Positions 5,394 through 5,398 of a stretch of 5,398 nt of DNA are shown one piece after another (the first letter of the stretch is position 1; every line of letters begins with the position of its first letter). The position numbers and the translations under genes are program-made. Source of the DNA: an uncultured Chloroflexota bacterium (lineage in GTDB: Bacteria > Chloroflexota > Anaerolineae > Aggregatilineales > Phototrophicaceae); NCBI GenBank assembly GCA_937988705.1, contig CALKIA010000506.1, forward strand, positions 1 to 5,398, in the 5' to 3' direction. The notes below the pieces were generated by a model that was not told the origin of the DNA, did no database searches, and worked only from the letters and a program-made list of their open reading frames with translations.

Positions 5394-5398
5394 GCGAG

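Overview
The window looks like ordinary chromosomal DNA from a GC-rich bacterium. The style of the sugar-binding protein (a non-lipoprotein signal peptide ending VQA-QDD), the FHA-receiver fusion, the DUF1328 protein and a GGGGCACGG-type intergenic palindrome would all fit a Chloroflexota (Anaerolineae-like) genome. This is inference from gene style; there is no marker gene to settle it. Six protein-coding genes are supported, in two divergent blocks. No RNA gene, CRISPR array, insertion sequence or phage gene was seen.

Left block, minus strand (36-1937). Read in the direction of transcription it starts with a 54-residue, two-helix membrane protein of the DUF1328/YtjA family (1773-1937). This gene has a strong Shine-Dalgarno and its own factor-independent terminator (1724-1749). 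Next comes a separate unit: a protein with an N-terminal FHA phosphothreonine-binding domain and a C-terminal response-regulator receiver domain (706-1590), followed 22 bases later by a class I SAM-dependent methyltransferase (36-683). The methyltransferase resembles the METTL7/TMT1 group more than classical UbiE. The FHA-receiver gene probably starts at an ATG with a GGGAG site, not at the TTG further upstream, because a TATAGT -10 box overlaps that TTG.

Centre (1938-2165). This is an AT-rich divergent promoter region with no gene. A TATACT box faces left towards the DUF1328 gene, and another TATACT box faces right towards the transporter operon.

Right block, plus strand (2166-5393). This is a carbohydrate-type ABC importer: a secreted family 1 solute-binding protein (TTG start, AAGGAG site), then two MalF- and MalG-like permeases, each with an EAA loop for docking an ATPase. 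The 126-base gap between the binding protein and the first permease holds a strong GC-rich hairpin without a U-tract, then an 8-bp inverted repeat whose 3' arm abuts the permease ribosome-binding site. Both could help make binding protein in excess of permease. No ATPase is encoded here, so it lies beyond the right edge or is a shared MsmK/UgpC-type subunit elsewhere. The sugar cannot be told from the sequence.

I did not find a clearly new biological system. The most distinctive items are the FHA-receiver/methyltransferase pair (with a Gln at one receiver acidic-pocket position), the METTL7-like methyltransferase, the very small DUF1328 gene, and the structured gap inside the ABC operon.
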